A stretch of 6,974 nt of DNA from Clostridia bacterium (lineage in GTDB: Bacteria > Bacillota > Clostridia > Christensenellales > CAG-917): positions 1-6,974 of the forward strand of contig CAAEDU010000062.1 in assembly GCA_900754695.1 (NCBI GenBank), given 5' to 3'. Position numbers and translations under genes: made by a program. Positions 5,062-6,974 of the stretch are shown one piece after another; position 1 is the stretch's first letter; each line of letters begins with the position of its first letter. The notes beneath the pieces are model-generated. The model was not told the DNA's origin. It worked only from the letters and a program-made list of their open reading frames with translations, and did not search any database.

Positions 5062-6912
5062 ATGAGGAAGGACAAGTACGACATCATCGTTGTGGGCGGC
5101 GGACACGCGGGCGTGGAAGCCGCTCTCGCCTGTGCGAGGAAGGGGCACCGCACTCTCATGCTGTGCCTCGGTTTCGGCACGGTGTCGATGATGGCGTGCA
5201 ATCCCGCGATAGGCGGCACCGCGAAGGGACATCTCGTGCGCGAGATAGACGCTCTCGGCGGGGAGATGGGGCTTGCGGCGGACAAAGCCCTCGTCCAGAT
5301 CAAGATGCTCAACTCCGCCAAAGGTCCCGCCGTCTTTTCCCTGCGAGGGCAGGAGGACAAGGCGCTCTATCAGCGGGTGATCATGGACACATTGCGCTCC
5401 GTGCCTGCGCTCACGGTGCGGGAGGGCGAGGCTGCGGAAGTGCTTGTCTCGGGCGGCGCGGCATGCGGCGTGAAGCTCGCGGACGGCGAGGAGATCTTTG
5501 CGGACGCAGTCATCCTCGCGACGGGCGTATATCTCGGTGGCAAGGTCATCATAGGGGAGTATTCCAAGAGTTCGGGTCCTTCCGGTCAGCCTCCCGCAAA
5601 CCTGCTCACCGCAAGTCTGCTTGGGCTGGGTCTGCCCGTGAGGCGGTTCAAGACGGGCACTCCCGCGCGCATTTACCGTGATTCCATCGACTTTGACGAG
5701 ATGGAGATCCAGCTCGGCGAGAACACGGACAGGTTTTCTTTCATGTCCGAGGTCTCGGCATTTGAGGAAGAGCCCTGCTGGCTCACTTACACCAACGCCC
5801 GCACTCACGAGATCATCCTCTCCAACATTCACCGCAGCCCCCTTTACAACGGCAGCATCAGCGGCATCGGTCCCCGCTATTGCCCCTCCATCGAGGACAA
5901 GATCATGCGTTTCCGTGACAAGGAGCGGCATCAGATCTTCGTCGAGCCCGAGGGGCTGCACAGCGACGAGATGTACATCCAGGGCATGAGCAGTTCGCTG
6001 CCGCACGATGTCCAGGAGGCGATGTATCGCACCGTGCCCGGGCTCACGCATTGCCGATTTGCCAAATACGCCTACGCCATCGAGTACGATTGCATAGACC
6101 CGACCTCCCTTCTGCCCACCCTCGAGAGCAAGCTCGTCCGCGGGCTGTATCTCGCGGGTCAGGTCAACGGCAGCAGCGGATACGAAGAGGCGGCGGCGCA
6201 GGGGCTCATCGCGGGTCTCAACGCCTCTCTCGCTCTCGAAGGACGGGAGCCCGTCGTGCTCGCGCGCGACGAGGCGTACATCGGCGTGCTCATCGACGAC
6301 CTCGTCACCAAGGGCACCAACGAGCCTTACCGCATGATGACCGCGCGGGCGGAACATCGCATCAAGCTCCGCCAGGACAACGCCGATATGCGCCTCACCG
6401 CCAAAGGCTACGCCGTCGGTCTCGCCACGGAAGAGCGCATGCGCCGCACGGAGAAAAAGCGCGGCGAGATCGAGAGGATCATCGCATTCTCGGAGACGCC
6501 GCTCCCTCGCGATCCCGCGCAGGCGCTCCTCATCGCAAAAGGCGAAGCCGTCCCCGCAAAACCCATCACTCTCGGGGAGCTCGCCCGCCGTCCCTCGGTG
6601 TCTGCCGCGGACATCAAGCCATTCCTCACCTTCCCGTGCTCCGACGAAGCGCTCTCCGCCGCCGTCGTCGAGCTCAAATACGCAGGCTATCTCAAAAAAC
6701 AGGAGCACGCCATCAAAGAGCAGCGCCGCCTCGAAGAAAAGCTCATCCCGCCCGACATCGACTACGACGCCATCTCCGCCCTCCGCCTCGAAGCCCGGCA
6801 GAAACTCGGCAGGATCCGCCCCCTCAACCTCGGACAAGCCTCCCGCATCTCCGGCGTCTCGCCCGCAGATATTTCCGTCCTTATAGTATATCTTACGCGC
6901 AACGCGCGCTAA
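5062..6912 (+). CDS. mnmG: tRNA uridine-5-carboxymethylaminomethyl(34) synthesis enzyme MnmG (GidA)
   Basis: MnmG is the FAD-dependent partner of MnmE in wobble-uridine modification. At 616 residues it has normal family length. The N-terminus YDIIVVGGGHAGVEAALA carries the dinucleotide-binding GGGHAG (12-17). MMACNPAIGGTAKGHLVREI (43-62) is the conserved loop with C46. The first family signature GPRYCPSIEDKIMRF (270-284) and the second, from AGQVNGSSGYEEAAAQG (365-381) through AGLNA, are both present. The C-terminal helical region ends in QASRISGVSPADISVLIVYL (592-611), the part that contacts MnmE. The start matches homologues, and a TAA at 5050-5052 blocks any in-frame extension upstream. 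Unusually, only an A-rich sequence and no Shine-Dalgarno precedes the ATG. It probably belongs to the same operon, although the 103-nt gap leaves room for an unseen promoter. Confidence 0.97.
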   Translation: MRKDKYDIIVVGGGHAGVEAALACARKGHRTLMLCLGFGTVSMMACNPAIGGTAKGHLVREIDALGGEMGLAADKALVQIKMLNSAKGPAVFSLRGQEDKALYQRVIMDTLRSVPALTVREGEAAEVLVSGGAACGVKLADGEEIFADAVILATGVYLGGKVIIGEYSKSSGPSGQPPANLLTASLLGLGLPVRRFKTGTPARIYRDSIDFDEMEIQLGENTDRFSFMSEVSAFEEEPCWLTYTNARTHEIILSNIHRSPLYNGSISGIGPRYCPSIEDKIMRFRDKERHQIFVEPEGLHSDEMYIQGMSSSLPHDVQEAMYRTVPGLTHCRFAKYAYAIEYDCIDPTSLLPTLESKLVRGLYLAGQVNGSSGYEEAAAQGLIAGLNASLALEGREPVVLARDEAYIGVLIDDLVTKGTNEPYRMMTARAEHRIKLRQDNADMRLTAKGYAVGLATEERMRRTEKKRGEIERIIAFSETPLPRDPAQALLIAKGEAVPAKPITLGELARRPSVSAADIKPFLTFPCSDEALSAAVVELKYAGYLKKQEHAIKEQRRLEEKLIPPDIDYDAISALRLEARQKLGRIRPLNLGQASRISGVSPADISVLIVYLTRNAR

Positions 6913-6925
6913 CGTTTCTCGTTCG

Positions 6926-6971
6926 GCAGGGGCGCCGCCCCTGCACCCCGCGAAGGGCATTATGCCCCTCG
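6926..6971. repeat. Two adjacent GC-rich hairpins downstream of mnmG
   Basis: GCAGGGGC (6926-6933) and GCCCCTGC (6937-6944) form a perfect 8-bp stem with a GCC loop. Six nucleotides later, arms 6951-6959 and 6963-6971 form a second stem of eight pairs with one A-C mismatch around TTA. No T-run follows either stem, so they are not standard intrinsic terminators. Paired GC-rich palindromes of this look recur between genes in some GC-rich gut Clostridia, as far as I recall. A dispersed intergenic repeat is therefore my favoured reading. The next gene is not in the window. Confidence 0.5.
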
Positions 6972-6974
6972 ACC

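Noticed and set aside
4936..6960. Long open frame on the - strand (674 codons) opposite mnmG
   Set aside because: It lies antisense to a complete, well-conserved mnmG. GC-rich codon use leaves the opposite strand open, and the translation resembles no protein family.

Overview
The window carries a conserved chromosomal block, rpmH-rnpA-yidD-yidC-jag-mnmE-mnmG, all on the + strand. This order is the classical cluster found next to the replication origin in Bacillota. Three things point to a monoderm of the Clostridia/Bacillota type: a Jag/KhpB protein, a YidC that lacks the large periplasmic domain of proteobacterial YidC, and a lipobox (LSAC) at the YidC N-terminus. The coding DNA is GC-rich and the YidC is unusually long (396 aa). 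That would suit an uncultured, moderately GC-rich clostridial lineage, but the exact lineage is an inference I cannot test here.

Positions 1-633 hold no gene I can defend. They contain a nested stem-loop (77-135), four degenerate copies of a short dyad-symmetric repeat built around TCGTGYTCAAG (near 161, 277, 490 and 550), and a roughly 120-nt compound palindrome (336-457) whose inner hairpin ends in a T-run and could act as a terminator. A near-perfect sigma-A promoter (TTGACA, 18-nt spacer, TATAAT; 634-663) then opens the gene block. A structured leader of about 170 nt lies between it and rpmH.

From 839 to 4958 the genes are packed with gaps of at most 11 nt, or overlap: rpmH/rnpA abut, rnpA/yidD overlap by 4 nt, yidD/yidC by 13 nt, jag/mnmE are 1 nt apart. 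This implies one translationally coupled operon. A 103-nt gap with no evident Shine-Dalgarno separates mnmE from mnmG. The window ends in two adjacent GC-rich hairpins (6926-6971) after mnmG.

The genes fall into three jobs. rpmH and rnpA supply ribosomal protein L34 and the protein subunit of RNase P. YidD and YidC insert membrane proteins, and Jag (KhpB) is the RNA-binding protein usually encoded beside them. MnmE and MnmG together make the cmnm5/nm5 wobble-uridine modification of tRNA. The genes themselves are ordinary; the least explained material is the repeat-rich DNA upstream of the promoter. I did not find a new defence, mobile or biosynthetic system.
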